Shown: positions 9,801 to 16,993 of the stretch, piece by piece
How positions within the stretch are numbered: position 1 is the first letter of the stretch
Layout: each line of letters opens with the position of its first letter
DNA from: a bacterium UBP2_UBA5202
GTDB taxonomy: Bacteria; Edwardsbacteria; AC1; EtOH8
NCBI GenBank assembly: GCA_002412795.1
Contig: DHVS01000041.1
Location: 1-64,000 of the forward strand
Reading direction: 5' to 3'
Length of the DNA: 64,000 nt
Notes under the pieces: generated by a model
Told to the model about the DNA's origin: nothing
What the model saw: the letters and a program-made list of their open reading frames with translations, nothing else
The model's database searches: none
Made by a program: the position numbers and the translations under genes

Positions 9801-9940
9801 ACCGCCACAATGGGGAAGGACATGTCGGGCAGCAGGTCGATGTTCAGGTTGACCAGGGCCACCAGCCCGATCACGGTCACCCCGATGAATATCATGAAGA
9901 CAGTCACCGGGCGCTTGATCCCGAATTCTGAAAGAATCAT
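6830..9940 (-). CDS. RND efflux pump, inner-membrane transporter (AcrB/HAE1 family)
   Basis: A 1036-residue RND transporter of full AcrB/MexB length with the N-terminal motif SEFGIKRPV, twelve predicted membrane segments in two halves and two large periplasmic loops. The TM4 proton-relay signature GLALGVGRLVDDSIVVLEN is present with the paired aspartates of hydrophobe/amphiphile exporters (heavy-metal RND pumps differ there). It begins 2 bp after the adaptor gene ends and is the last gene of the mla-tetR-tolC-adaptor-RND run, ahead of a strong terminator. It would expel amphiphilic compounds, perhaps lipids given the Mla neighbours, using the proton gradient. The substrate is not predictable from sequence. 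Confidence 0.95.
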   Translation of the reverse strand: MILSEFGIKRPVTVFMIFIGVTVIGLVALVNLNIDLLPDMSFPIVAVMTDYPGVGPAEVEAMVSRPMEGVVSMVRNVKNVRSTSKEGSSMITLEFDWGTDIDAAAIDVREKIDLIKSHLPDGVQNPTIVKFDPALMPVMVVGVSSPRGVSELRQYCYDNLKDRLARIPGVAAVTVQGGQDRQIQVNIDRTRMEALGLSFDQVGTVLMASNLNLPGGHLKSGQLDFLIRIPGEFKSVEQISSTVIGNKGGTPVYLRDIAKVEDSFTEIDTETKLNGQRSVALVIQKQSGSNTVEVSNKIQSKIKEMQKQMPSDIKLSTAFDSAEFIRESVKTLQTEAIGGSLLAILIILLFLRNFSSTLIISFSIPFSIIVTFVLLYFRNMTLNIMTLGGLALGVGRLVDDSIVVLENIYRHREAGYSPKEAALKGSDQVAMAVLAATITTIVVFLPIAFVSGIAGVLFRPMAYTVSFSLIGSYFVSMMLLPLLTSRFLKLEPHDAVKAQYSWWKRMLEKIGQWLNGLDDAYQKALTWSLSHKKAVMGITLAVVAASLALLLLIDSEFIPSSDEGEFTVNVTMPVGTSFRQTGSIMQRMEDIVKADVPEIRTLFTTFGEGEGMRKAMAGTGPNIGAMRVKVGPRSQRSRSVDQIINMLRTKFSAIPDAQSVFLSGSLISQIMSMGAGGAIQVDIQGYNLETSKKLAEQIKEIMASVPGTRDVSVSRKEGMPELQVMVDRDKAGAMGLSIYQVASAVETAFKGRTVTRFRDSKFGKEYDVVVRFQEKDRTQVPDIKNLKVMSPTGQLVPVSNIAKVQKAFGPVDISRKNQQRIVSVTANATGRAIGAINGELAEKIGKISIPEGFTVEVGGSAKDMADSFKNLFYATLLAIMLVYMVLASQFESLLDPFVIMFSVPLGIVGVIWGLFLTGHNFSVIAFIGVIMLVGIVVSNAILLVDYANVLRREGLALYQAVIKSGHTRLRPILMTTLTTIVGMLPMALGIGESAETSAPLAVSVISGLTVSTVLTLIFVPTLYVLFEERLKKNKAK

Positions 9941-9942
9941 GG

Positions 9943-10839
9943 TTATTTGCCCCCTACCTGCTCCACTGGGGAACCCTGGGCCACGGTGTGCTGCCCGGCT
10001 ACTATCAGTTTATCGCCGAACGAAAGGCCCGACTTGATGGAACTGATTTCGCCCATGTCCAGTTCCACCTTGACCTGCCGGGCCGAAGCCAGGCCGTTCT
10101 CCACCACGAATACCATGGAGCCTGTCTCCCGCTCGATGATGGCGGTGGTAGGTATGACGATGGCCTTTACATGATGCTTGATGTTGATGCTGGCCCTGGC
10201 GTACATCCCCGGACGGATCTTCATCCCTGGATTCTTGATGGCTATCTCCGCTTTGACCGTGCGGCTTAAGTGATCCACCGTGGGGGACATCTGGCTGACC
10301 AAGCCGTAAAATTTCTGGTCCGGCCAGGCGTCGATCGAGATCTGGGCCCCGGCCCCTAACCTGACCCTTGATATCTCTGCCTCGGGGATCTGAATCGTTA
10401 ATTTCACCCGGTGGTAATCGGCTATCTGGAACAGGGGCATGCCCGGAGCCACGTGGGCCCCGGTGTCATAATATCTTTTGGTCAGCCAGCCCGAAATGGG
10501 GGATTCCAGAGTGGCTTCCTTGAATTCCACCCCTATCTCGTCCCGGTCTATGGTGACCACATCCTGGCCCTTCTCCACCCAGGCCCCTTCCTCCAGCAGG
10601 TATTTGATGATCTTGCCGGGAACCTTGGCCGGAACTTCGGTCTGGTTCTCGGCCCTCATGGTGCCTGAAAGATTGATGGTCTCGTCATAATCAGTGGGGA
10701 CAATGGTCACCACCTCCACCGGGAATTTTTGAGACTGCTCCGTTTCCGCCTTTTTACCTGCCACCGATTTCATAACTTTGAACCCTATGAACAGGGCTGC
10801 CAAAACGGCTATGACGATCAGGATGGTCTTGCCCTTCAT
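9943..10839 (-). CDS. RND periplasmic adaptor (membrane fusion protein), hairpin-less
   Basis: A 298-residue HlyD/AcrA-type adaptor with an N-terminal membrane anchor (about 5-22), a split lipoyl/barrel-sandwich domain (about 65-145), then beta-barrel and membrane-proximal domains. The two lipoyl half-motifs, VPGKIIKYLLEEGAWVEKGQ and ESPISGWLTKRYYDTG, are separated by fewer than 30 residues. The long alpha-helical hairpin that normally reaches TolC is therefore essentially absent, as in Borrelia BesA. It lies between tolC and the pump gene and is presumably part of that tripartite system. The ATG that opens MKGKTILIV is preceded by a purine-rich stretch. Confidence 0.92.
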   Translation of the reverse strand: MKGKTILIVIAVLAALFIGFKVMKSVAGKKAETEQSQKFPVEVVTIVPTDYDETINLSGTMRAENQTEVPAKVPGKIIKYLLEEGAWVEKGQDVVTIDRDEIGVEFKEATLESPISGWLTKRYYDTGAHVAPGMPLFQIADYHRVKLTIQIPEAEISRVRLGAGAQISIDAWPDQKFYGLVSQMSPTVDHLSRTVKAEIAIKNPGMKIRPGMYARASINIKHHVKAIVIPTTAIIERETGSMVFVVENGLASARQVKVELDMGEISSIKSGLSFGDKLIVAGQHTVAQGSPVEQVGGK

Positions 10840-11018
10840 GAAAAACCTTGCTCCCTTTTACAGTACATTGTTTTTATGTTGTTTACGGAGTGACTAAATG
10901 GGTGCCGTTTATTAGGAATCCATGAAACCAGGAACCCTCCATTCACAATCCGCTTGTTTGTCCCAATGTCCGGTTGTGAAATTGTCCTGGTGCCTGTTAA
11001 AAATTTCCAGTGAAGCGC

Positions 11019-12377
11019 TTACCTAAGCGCCGCCCCCACCGCCTTCTCCAGCCTGGCCAGGGAAACCAGATAATCGTGCACCGCCTGGATCCGGTTGGTC
11101 TGGGCCTGGGTCAGGGCCAGCTGGGCGTCCAGCACGTCCAGGTTGGTGGCCTGGCCGCTCTCGTAGCGGGCCTTGGCGATCTTCAGGGCCTCTTCGGCCT
11201 GGCCCACCGAAAGCTGCTGGGAGAAAATTGTCTTCTCATTGGCCTTCAGCGTCAGGTATCCGGCCGAGACCTCCAGCCGGATCCAATCTTCAACCTGCTG
11301 TCTAATCAGTCGCAGTTGCCGGGAATTGGCCCGGGCCTCCTTGATCTTTCCCAGACCGGAACCGCCGTCGAACAGCGGCCAGTTGGCGGAGACCCCCAGA
11401 TCCCAGTTCTTGTTCCACTCATCGCCGGAGGAGAACCCGGAGCCCTTGCTGTAGGAATAGTCGGTGAACAGGGCCACGGTTGGCTGATAGCTGGAATAGG
11501 AGATCAACTGTGCCTTCTCCACCATTTTCTGGCGCAGGGCCAGGGACCTGAATTCCGGCCGTAGGTCAAGGGCCCTGGCCACTAGAGAAGCGCTGTCGAT
11601 CTCCACCGTAAAATATTCCATGGAGTCGGATAATGTCACCGGGGCTTCCAGTTTGCGGTTCAGCGCCATGTTAAAGGCCTGCCGGGACAGATCCCCGGAA
11701 TTGTGCATCCGGATCAGCTGGGGCTGCAGGTTGGACAACTGAACCTCGGCCCGCAGCAAGTCATAGCGGGAGACCATTCCGCTTTGGTACAGGGCCCTGA
11801 CCCGCTCCACGTGTTTTTCTATCGAGGTTACTGCTTCCTTAGTAACGGCCAGGGCGCTTTGGGCCAGCAACAGGTCATAGTAAGCCTGTTTGGTAATGAA
11901 TATCACCGCAGCTTTGGCGCTGTCGTAAGACTCGGAGGCCGCTTTCAGGTTGAGCCGGCTGATCTGAAAACCCTGCCAGATCTTTCCCCCGGTGTAGACC
12001 GGCCAGCTGGCGGTGAGTTTACCGGAATAGGTGTTCCCGATCTTGTCGGAAGTGATGGAAGCGCTGGCCATGGGAACCACGTCTCCGGTGGGTGCGTGGG
12101 TGCCGTCCAGCACCGGGAGATAGTAGGTTTGTCCCATTTTCATGCCGATCAGGCTGTTGAGCCGCACCATGCTGCCCAAGGCCGAGATCTGGGGAACCAG
12201 GTTCCCCCGGACCGTTTCCATCTGTCCCTGGGCGGCGGTGATCTTTTCCCGAGAGACCCGGATGGAGGGATTATTCTTCAGCGCTATGTCCACCGCCTGC
12301 TGCAGCGAATATTCTTCGGCCAAGCCTGCCATGGCAGATAAAGTCAGCCCGATTAAGAGTAGCAATATTTTTATCAT
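11019..12377 (-). CDS. TolC-family outer-membrane efflux channel
   Basis: A 452-residue TolC-type protein. Residues 1-20 form a signal peptide ending in the A-x-A-like SAMAGLA. Two outer-membrane efflux repeats follow, each with the pattern L-x2-A-v-x2-A-l-x-N-x-P/S early and the A-x-x-R-Y/L-x-S-G-q/m-x-t/s-x-x-D-v/l-L motif: ALYQSGMVSRYDLL near 193 and ARYESGQATNLDVL near 405. It would form the trimeric exit duct for the adaptor and RND pump encoded just downstream. It follows tetR by about 50 bp on the same strand and belongs to the operon starting at mlaE. Confidence 0.93.
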   Translation of the reverse strand: MIKILLLLIGLTLSAMAGLAEEYSLQQAVDIALKNNPSIRVSREKITAAQGQMETVRGNLVPQISALGSMVRLNSLIGMKMGQTYYLPVLDGTHAPTGDVVPMASASITSDKIGNTYSGKLTASWPVYTGGKIWQGFQISRLNLKAASESYDSAKAAVIFITKQAYYDLLLAQSALAVTKEAVTSIEKHVERVRALYQSGMVSRYDLLRAEVQLSNLQPQLIRMHNSGDLSRQAFNMALNRKLEAPVTLSDSMEYFTVEIDSASLVARALDLRPEFRSLALRQKMVEKAQLISYSSYQPTVALFTDYSYSKGSGFSSGDEWNKNWDLGVSANWPLFDGGSGLGKIKEARANSRQLRLIRQQVEDWIRLEVSAGYLTLKANEKTIFSQQLSVGQAEEALKIAKARYESGQATNLDVLDAQLALTQAQTNRIQAVHDYLVSLARLEKAVGAALR

Positions 12378-12428
12378 TTACCTTTTTTGCCTTTGCTTCC
12401 TGTATTTGCTTGGTTATTATTTACTGTA

Positions 12429-13037
12429 TCACGCCTTTATCCCGTTCAGGAAAAGACCGGTCAGGAATTTGGCCTCTTCTGGATCGTTGATCTTCTTATG
12501 GTTCAGCAGCGAGCTCATGGCCGAGCCGTGCACCAGATTGAACAGGGCCACCGAGGTCCGGACCGGGTCCTTGGCGGCAAAGACCCCTTCCTTGATGCCG
12601 TCCTTTACCATGCCCGAAACAAGCCTGGTCAGGGTTTTAAAGTGATCCATCATCTTTTCACCCACCTGGATATTGGACATCCCGGGACGTTCCTTGCTTA
12701 GAAGCCTTAAAAAATCTTCATTTTGTTCAAAGACCAGCAGCATGGTTTTGACTAATTTTTCCACCTTGGCAGCAGGGGCCAGCGGCAGATTCAGCACCTG
12801 GATGATGCATTGCTCAAATTTGACCAGTTCCTCTTCCAGCATGGAAGCAAACAGATCATCCTTGCTCTGGAAATAGCCGTAAAGCGTACCCTTGGCAAAC
12901 TCTGCCTTCTCGGCGATCTCATCCAATGTAGCGGCATGGAGGCCCTTCTGGGCGAACACCTCCCGGGCGGCCTTCAGGATATCCTGCTTTTTGGCCTGTC
13001 GTTCCCGTTCTTTGCGCGGTTTATTATCCATTTGCAA
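12429..13037 (-). CDS. TetR-family transcriptional repressor
   Basis: A 202-residue TetR protein. The N-terminal helix-turn-helix (about residues 15-65) reads ILKAAREVFAQKGLHAATLD then AEKAEFAKGTLYGYFQSKDD, with the family's G-T-L-Y-x-Y-F recognition helix. The C-terminal ligand-binding region resembles AcrR-type domains and has no clear effector signature. It sits inside the mla-efflux run, after mlaD and before tolC. An 18-bp palindrome of TetR-operator type overlaps the promoter in front of mlaE at 15654-15671. The likely role, inferred, is repression of the whole run including its own gene. Confidence 0.93.
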   Translation of the reverse strand: MQMDNKPRKERERQAKKQDILKAAREVFAQKGLHAATLDEIAEKAEFAKGTLYGYFQSKDDLFASMLEEELVKFEQCIIQVLNLPLAPAAKVEKLVKTMLLVFEQNEDFLRLLSKERPGMSNIQVGEKMMDHFKTLTRLVSGMVKDGIKEGVFAAKDPVRTSVALFNLVHGSAMSSLLNHKKINDPEEAKFLTGLFLNGIKA

Positions 13038-13092
13038 CCTGTAATGCTTGTTTTAAAATATTTCGATTTTCTGGCCGGAAATGACTGCATAG

Positions 13093-14052
13093 TTAAAATA
13101 CGCTGATGCTGAGGTATTTCTTGGGATTTTTCTTGATGTCCTTGATCAGCAGGTCCAGCTCGGTGGAAGCGCTCTTCAGCTTCTGGTACATCTCTTCGTC
13201 TTTGGACAGTTTGCCCAAAGTGCCCTCGCCCTGCTCTATCCTGCTCAATATGACGCTGAGCTTCTGAGAAGTGGAGTCCAGTGAATTGTACAGGCTGGGC
13301 TCCCGCAGCATCCGCCCCAAAGTGCCCTGTCCCCTCTTGAGACTGTCGGAAATAACATTGAAGTTGGCCATGGCCTGAGTGGCGTTATTGTAAAGGGCTG
13401 GATCGTTCATCAGTTTGCCCAGTGTGCCCTTGTTGCTCTTGACCAGCAGGATCAGGTGGTTCAGGCTGACCAGGGCTGAGTCCATATTCAAGTAAAGCCT
13501 TGGGTCGTCTATCATCTTGCCTAAGGTCCCGGAGCCCTTTTCTATTTTTTTCATGATCACGTTGAGCGATACCGTGGTAGAGCGCAACGTATCTGCAATC
13601 TCGGCCGCCCGGGCCAGTATCTCTTCGGGAGGCATCACTACTATGGTGGCCAGCTCCTCCCCATTGTTAAGCATCGGCTGGTCGATGGAGGCCGGTACTA
13701 TCTCCACCAGCTTGTCCCCCAAAAGCCCCATGCTGCTTATCTTGGCCAGAGATCCCCGGCGAATGCGGGGTTGGGCCTGCTTTTCAATCCTTAAACGGGC
13801 CTCCACTTTTTGGCGGCCGCCGACCTCCACCAAGGCAATGCTCTTGACCACTCCCACTTGGAACCCGGAGACCCGCACCGGAGCACCTTCCTGCAGCCCG
13901 CTGACGTCATCGAACCTGGCGTTAAGGAAATAGCGCTGTTTTAAAAGCCCCTGGCGTTCCCCCACCGACAGCACGGCCACCAGGGCTACCGCCAGACCGA
14001 CGGTTATCAGCAGGCCCACCTTGAATTCGTGGGACAATTTATTGATTGGCAT
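13093..14052 (-). CDS. mlaD: MlaD-family lipid-binding protein (MCE domain)
   Basis: A 319-residue substrate-binding component of a Mla-type lipid ABC transporter. It has one membrane anchor (about 11-30) followed by a single MCE domain (about 38-115) containing the G-A-P-V-R-V-S-G-F-x-V-G-x-V motif. The C-terminal half carries four copies of a GTLGK/R-L/M-x-x-D/E-P-x-L/M-Y unit about 35-40 residues apart, separated by amphipathic helices; MCE proteins often use such helical tails to oligomerise. The last residues, IKKNPKKYLSISVF, are close to the end of the second MlaD at 54709-55548. It overlaps mlaF by 14 bp. It would shuttle phospholipid between the membranes. Confidence 0.93.
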   Translation of the reverse strand: MPINKLSHEFKVGLLITVGLAVALVAVLSVGERQGLLKQRYFLNARFDDVSGLQEGAPVRVSGFQVGVVKSIALVEVGGRQKVEARLRIEKQAQPRIRRGSLAKISSMGLLGDKLVEIVPASIDQPMLNNGEELATIVVMPPEEILARAAEIADTLRSTTVSLNVIMKKIEKGSGTLGKMIDDPRLYLNMDSALVSLNHLILLVKSNKGTLGKLMNDPALYNNATQAMANFNVISDSLKRGQGTLGRMLREPSLYNSLDSTSQKLSVILSRIEQGEGTLGKLSKDEEMYQKLKSASTELDLLIKDIKKNPKKYLSISVF

Positions 14053-14782
14053 TTTCGATCGTTCCCCCTTTTATAAAGTCCTGGACGAATTTAAGTTTGG
14101 AGCCCTTGAGTTCGTTGGCCGTGCCGGAAAAAAGTATCTCACCGTCCTTGATCACCTCAAAACGGTCGGCCACCTTGAAGGCATTGGCTATTTCGTGGGT
14201 CACCACTATGGATCCGACCTTGTATTCATCCTTCAACTTGTTGATCAACTCGTTGATCTTGCGGGAGGTCAATGGATCCAGGCCGGTGGTGGGCTCGTCG
14301 TAGAACATGTAACGGGGCTCCAGCACGATGGCCCGGGCCAGGGCCACTCTTTTCTTCATGCCGCCGGAGAGTTCCGAGGGCATTGTCTGTTCGGCGCCGG
14401 AAAGCTCCACAAAGCTGAGGGCCTGGGCCACCTTTTGGGAGACCTCGTCCTCCGGCAGTTTCAGATGTTCCCGCAAGGGGTAAGCCACGTTCTCCTTAAC
14501 ATTCATGGAATCAAACAGGGCCGACCCCTGGAACAGCATCCCTATCTTTTTCCGCAGGGGAAGCATCTGATCCTCGGTGTAATTAGTGGTGTCCTCGCCG
14601 TCGATCACTATCCGCCCCAGATCCTGCTTGATCAGCCTCAGGATGATCTTCAGGGTCACGCTCTTGCCGCATCCGGAGCGGCCCAGTATCACCAGGGTCT
14701 CGCCCTGGCCGATCTTGAGGTTGACCCCTTTTAAGACTGGCTTCCCTTCGAAGGATTTATGGATGTTGTAAAGTTCGATCAT
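14039..14782 (-). CDS. mlaF: MlaF-type lipid ABC transporter ATPase
   Basis: A 247-residue ABC ATPase with Walker A GRSGCGKS (about 34-41), signature LSGGMKKRVALARA (about 138), Walker B YMFYDEP followed by TTGLDP, and a switch histidine in VVTHE. The short form and the neighbouring mlaE and mlaD place it in the Mla/Ttg2 lipid-transport family and not among drug exporters. It would power phospholipid movement through MlaE with MlaD as the periplasmic component. It starts 75 bp after mlaE; that spacer holds a small ATTCAGTATT-type repeat (14793-14822). Confidence 0.95.
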   Translation of the reverse strand: MIELYNIHKSFEGKPVLKGVNLKIGQGETLVILGRSGCGKSVTLKIILRLIKQDLGRIVIDGEDTTNYTEDQMLPLRKKIGMLFQGSALFDSMNVKENVAYPLREHLKLPEDEVSQKVAQALSFVELSGAEQTMPSELSGGMKKRVALARAIVLEPRYMFYDEPTTGLDPLTSRKINELINKLKDEYKVGSIVVTHEIANAFKVADRFEVIKDGEILFSGTANELKGSKLKFVQDFIKGGTIENANQ

Positions 14783-14857
14783 TTCCTACGCTCTATTCAG
14801 TATTATCTATTCAGTATTCTCTGGTGGAAACTGGATAGGGGTTAGTCAGTGCCAAGT

Positions 14858-15649
14858 TTACATTCCCATCAGGAACAGCACCTTGGTGATGAAGGCATCC
14901 AGCAGAAAGATCAGCACCGAAGAGACCACCACCGTGCGGGTCACCGCGTCTCCCACACCCTTGGTCCCGCCCCGGGCGGTCAGGCCAAAATAGCAGGCCA
15001 CGATGGAGATCATCCCGCCGAATATCAGTGGCTTGATAAACCCGCTGATCAGGTCGTTGAATACCAGGGCATTGACCACCGAGGTCCGGTAAAAGTTGGC
15101 GGTCAGGCCCAGGTTCATCACGCTGACCAGCATCCCGCCCAGTATCCCGATCAGGTCGCCCACCACCACCAGGATTGGCAGCATGATCACCGCCGCCAGG
15201 AACCTTGTCATTACCAGCTTCCGGATGGGGTCGGTGGCCAGGGCCCGCATGGCGTCTATCTGCTCAGAGACCTGCATCGAGCCCAGCTCGGCGGTGATGC
15301 CAGCCCCCACCCGCCCGGCGAAGACCAGGGAGATCAGCACCGGTCCCAGCTCGCGCACCAGGGAAACGGACACGATGCCCCCCACGTAAAGTTTGGCCCC
15401 AAAGCGCATCAGGGCATAGCCGATCTGGAAGGCCAGCACGAACCCGGTGAAGAACGAGGTCAGCACCACAATCGGCAGGGAATCCACCCCCACCCGGTCC
15501 ATCTGTTCCCAGATCAGTTTGGGGTAATATGGCGGCCTGACCAGCCTTTTGGCCACTTCCCAGTGAAAGGCAAAAAAGCGGTAGAGAGCTTCCACAGTGG
15601 AAGCGGCGGTGTTTATGATGTAATTTTTCATTTGGCCCGTACGGTTCAT
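14858..15649 (-). CDS. mlaE: MlaE-type lipid ABC transporter permease
   Basis: A 263-residue MlaE/YrbE permease with five to six membrane segments and the family signature ELGPVLISLVFAGRVGAGIT followed by ELGSM (about 110-140). It is the inner-membrane channel of the Mla system. Two starts are possible: the ATG at 15649 (MNRTGQMKN) or the ATG six codons later at 15631; neither has a strong Shine-Dalgarno. The promoter at 15671-15699 would give a leader of roughly 15 nt to the first ATG. It is the first gene of a seven-gene run reaching the RND pump. Confidence 0.94.
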   Translation of the reverse strand: MNRTGQMKNYIINTAASTVEALYRFFAFHWEVAKRLVRPPYYPKLIWEQMDRVGVDSLPIVVLTSFFTGFVLAFQIGYALMRFGAKLYVGGIVSVSLVRELGPVLISLVFAGRVGAGITAELGSMQVSEQIDAMRALATDPIRKLVMTRFLAAVIMLPILVVVGDLIGILGGMLVSVMNLGLTANFYRTSVVNALVFNDLISGFIKPLIFGGMISIVACYFGLTARGGTKGVGDAVTRTVVVSSVLIFLLDAFITKVLFLMGM

Positions 15650-15653
15650 AATA

Positions 15654-15671
15654 TGACTGACTGGTCGGTCA
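15654..15671. promoter_or_regulatory. TetR-type operator
   Basis: The plus-strand sequence TGACTGACTGGTCGGTCA is an 18-bp palindrome with one mismatched pair (C/T against G/A). It has the TGACxGAC-2-GTCxGTCA layout of many TetR/AcrR operators. It touches the -10 box and covers the expected transcription start in front of mlaE, so a bound repressor would block initiation. The tetR gene lies in the same operon. Confidence 0.75.
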
Positions 15672-15699
15672 TTATACTATTAATTTGACATCTTGTCAA
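15671..15699 (-). promoter_or_regulatory. consensus sigma-70 promoter of the mla-tetR-tolC-RND run
   Basis: On the minus strand a perfect TTGACA (15694-15699), a 17-bp spacer and a perfect TATAAT (15671-15676). The TetR-type palindrome begins at the last base of the -10 box. A promoter this strong fits control mainly by repression. Confidence 0.85.
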
Positions 15700-15713
15700 G
15701 AGTTCCCATAAAA

Positions 15714-15745
15714 TAAAAAAAGCCGCCTGTTTCGACGGCTTTTTG
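15714..15745 (-). terminator. terminator after the PorV-like gene
   Basis: AGCCG (15721-15725) pairs with CGGCT (15736-15740), extended by A:T pairs, and the minus strand continues with seven T. It would end the PorV-like transcript before the mlaE promoter. Confidence 0.75.
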
Positions 15746-15757
15746 CTTCTCTAAATA

Positions 15758-16762
15758 CTATTCCATATACATACTGACCGCCCCCACAAACGACTGTTGC
15801 CATTTATTGGTAGGCCGATCCAGGGTGTTGACCACCGCCCCGTCAATCAAAAACTTCTTATAAAGATAACCCACTCCCCCGGTCCAGACATAGTCCTCCT
15901 TGGCGGCCTTGTATATCCGGCTGTAGCCCAAACGCCCGGAAACTGCGCCATAGCCGGTCATCACATATTTGTATTCCCCGGCCAGGGAATAGCGGAACTG
16001 CGGGGTTCCGCTGCCCAGGAATTTTTCCAGGGATCCGGATATCTTAGGCAGTTTGTCGGTGACAATGGCCCCGCCCAGCCACAACTTTGGTTTCAACTTG
16101 TCGTCCTCGACATTCTTCCAGTATACTTTGCCCAATATATTCTGGCCCGACGCTCCGATCTTCAAATTGCGGTAATTACCGTAAAAACCCAGGTCTATCC
16201 CGTAGCCGATGCTGTTCTCGTCGATGGTTTGGGCCTTGTTCCAAATGCTATCCTTAGTCTGGGTGACCTCCAGCATCCGGCCCCAGAGGACCTTGGCAGC
16301 CAGGCCCATGGAGGTGTTGGGATTCAACTCATCCCTTTGGCCCAAAGCCAGGGCAAACTCATCCACCCCGTAACGCAGATAGCTGCTGACCGAATCCGTT
16401 CCAACATACACCACCGTCTCCCCGGCGTGCCGGACCAGTGAGCGCCAGGACAATCCCATGCCCTTGGTGGTAACAGCCATGTAATTGAGCCGTTTATGCC
16501 CGGAAGACAGCGGATCCGACAATAAACCTGAAGAGTGGGTATAATTTAAAGTGAACATCGGCCAAAGCAACGAAGAAAGCTGGGCCGGGTTCCAGTGGAT
16601 CACCGACGGGTCATTGTCAATACCGGCCACACTGCCGGCCAGCGACAGCGCCCTGGCCCCCACCATCGGCCCGTGGTAGCTTTGCCAGTCGATGACCGAA
16701 GCGTTGAGGCTCGCAGCACAGAGCGCCAGCCCGGCCAGGATGATCATTGATTTTCTATTCAT
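15758..16762 (-). CDS. PorV/UPF0164-like outer-membrane beta-barrel protein
   Basis: About 334 residues from the second of two adjacent ATG codons, chosen because AAGGA lies 7 nt upstream; the frame stays open for about 20 more codons. A signal peptide (MIILAGLALCAASLNA) is followed by the motif GARALSLAGSVAGIDNDPSVIHWNPAQL. That is the N-terminal signature of PorV/PorQ-type and UPF0164 barrels found widely in the FCB group. The remainder has alternating hydrophobic strands and many aromatic residues, consistent with a FadL-like barrel. The cargo is unknown; PorV proteins act in type IX secretion in Bacteroidetes, but no other type IX gene is seen here. Confidence 0.8.
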   Translation of the reverse strand: MNRKSMIILAGLALCAASLNASVIDWQSYHGPMVGARALSLAGSVAGIDNDPSVIHWNPAQLSSLLWPMFTLNYTHSSGLLSDPLSSGHKRLNYMAVTTKGMGLSWRSLVRHAGETVVYVGTDSVSSYLRYGVDEFALALGQRDELNPNTSMGLAAKVLWGRMLEVTQTKDSIWNKAQTIDENSIGYGIDLGFYGNYRNLKIGASGQNILGKVYWKNVEDDKLKPKLWLGGAIVTDKLPKISGSLEKFLGSGTPQFRYSLAGEYKYVMTGYGAVSGRLGYSRIYKAAKEDYVWTGGVGYLYKKFLIDGAVVNTLDRPTNKWQQSFVGAVSMYME

Positions 16763-16811
16763 CATTTTTCCTTTATACTTTTTGCTATTCTGCCACAAAA
16801 TGCACAAAGCA

Positions 16812-16961
16812 TGCCCTGAGTGCCACACTGAGCGATGTACTGAGCTAGGCCGAAGTGTTTATCGAAGTGTCAAGCGAAGGGGACACAAAATGGAGGAGTT
16901 TGTGATTTATGTGCTCCTTCGACAGTGTTCACCCTGAGTATGCCGAAGGGCTCAGGACAAG
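16812..16961. repeat. dispersed repeat R4 cluster
   Basis: The spacer upstream of the PorV-like gene holds several CTGAG...CGAAG words. The clearest is the stretch at 16931-16956, ending GCCGAAGGGCTCAGG, related to the insertion at 52527-52574. Opposed words (CCTTCGACAG and CGAAGGGCTC) allow folding. No gene is seen in 16763-16993. Confidence 0.55.
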
Positions 16962-16993
16962 TTTATGTGGTTAATTATAGTAAGGAACTACGT

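Noticed and set aside
15758..15781. Frameshifted or truncated PorV-like gene
   Set aside because: The frame ends normally with a barrel-type last strand and a terminator follows; no evidence of damage.
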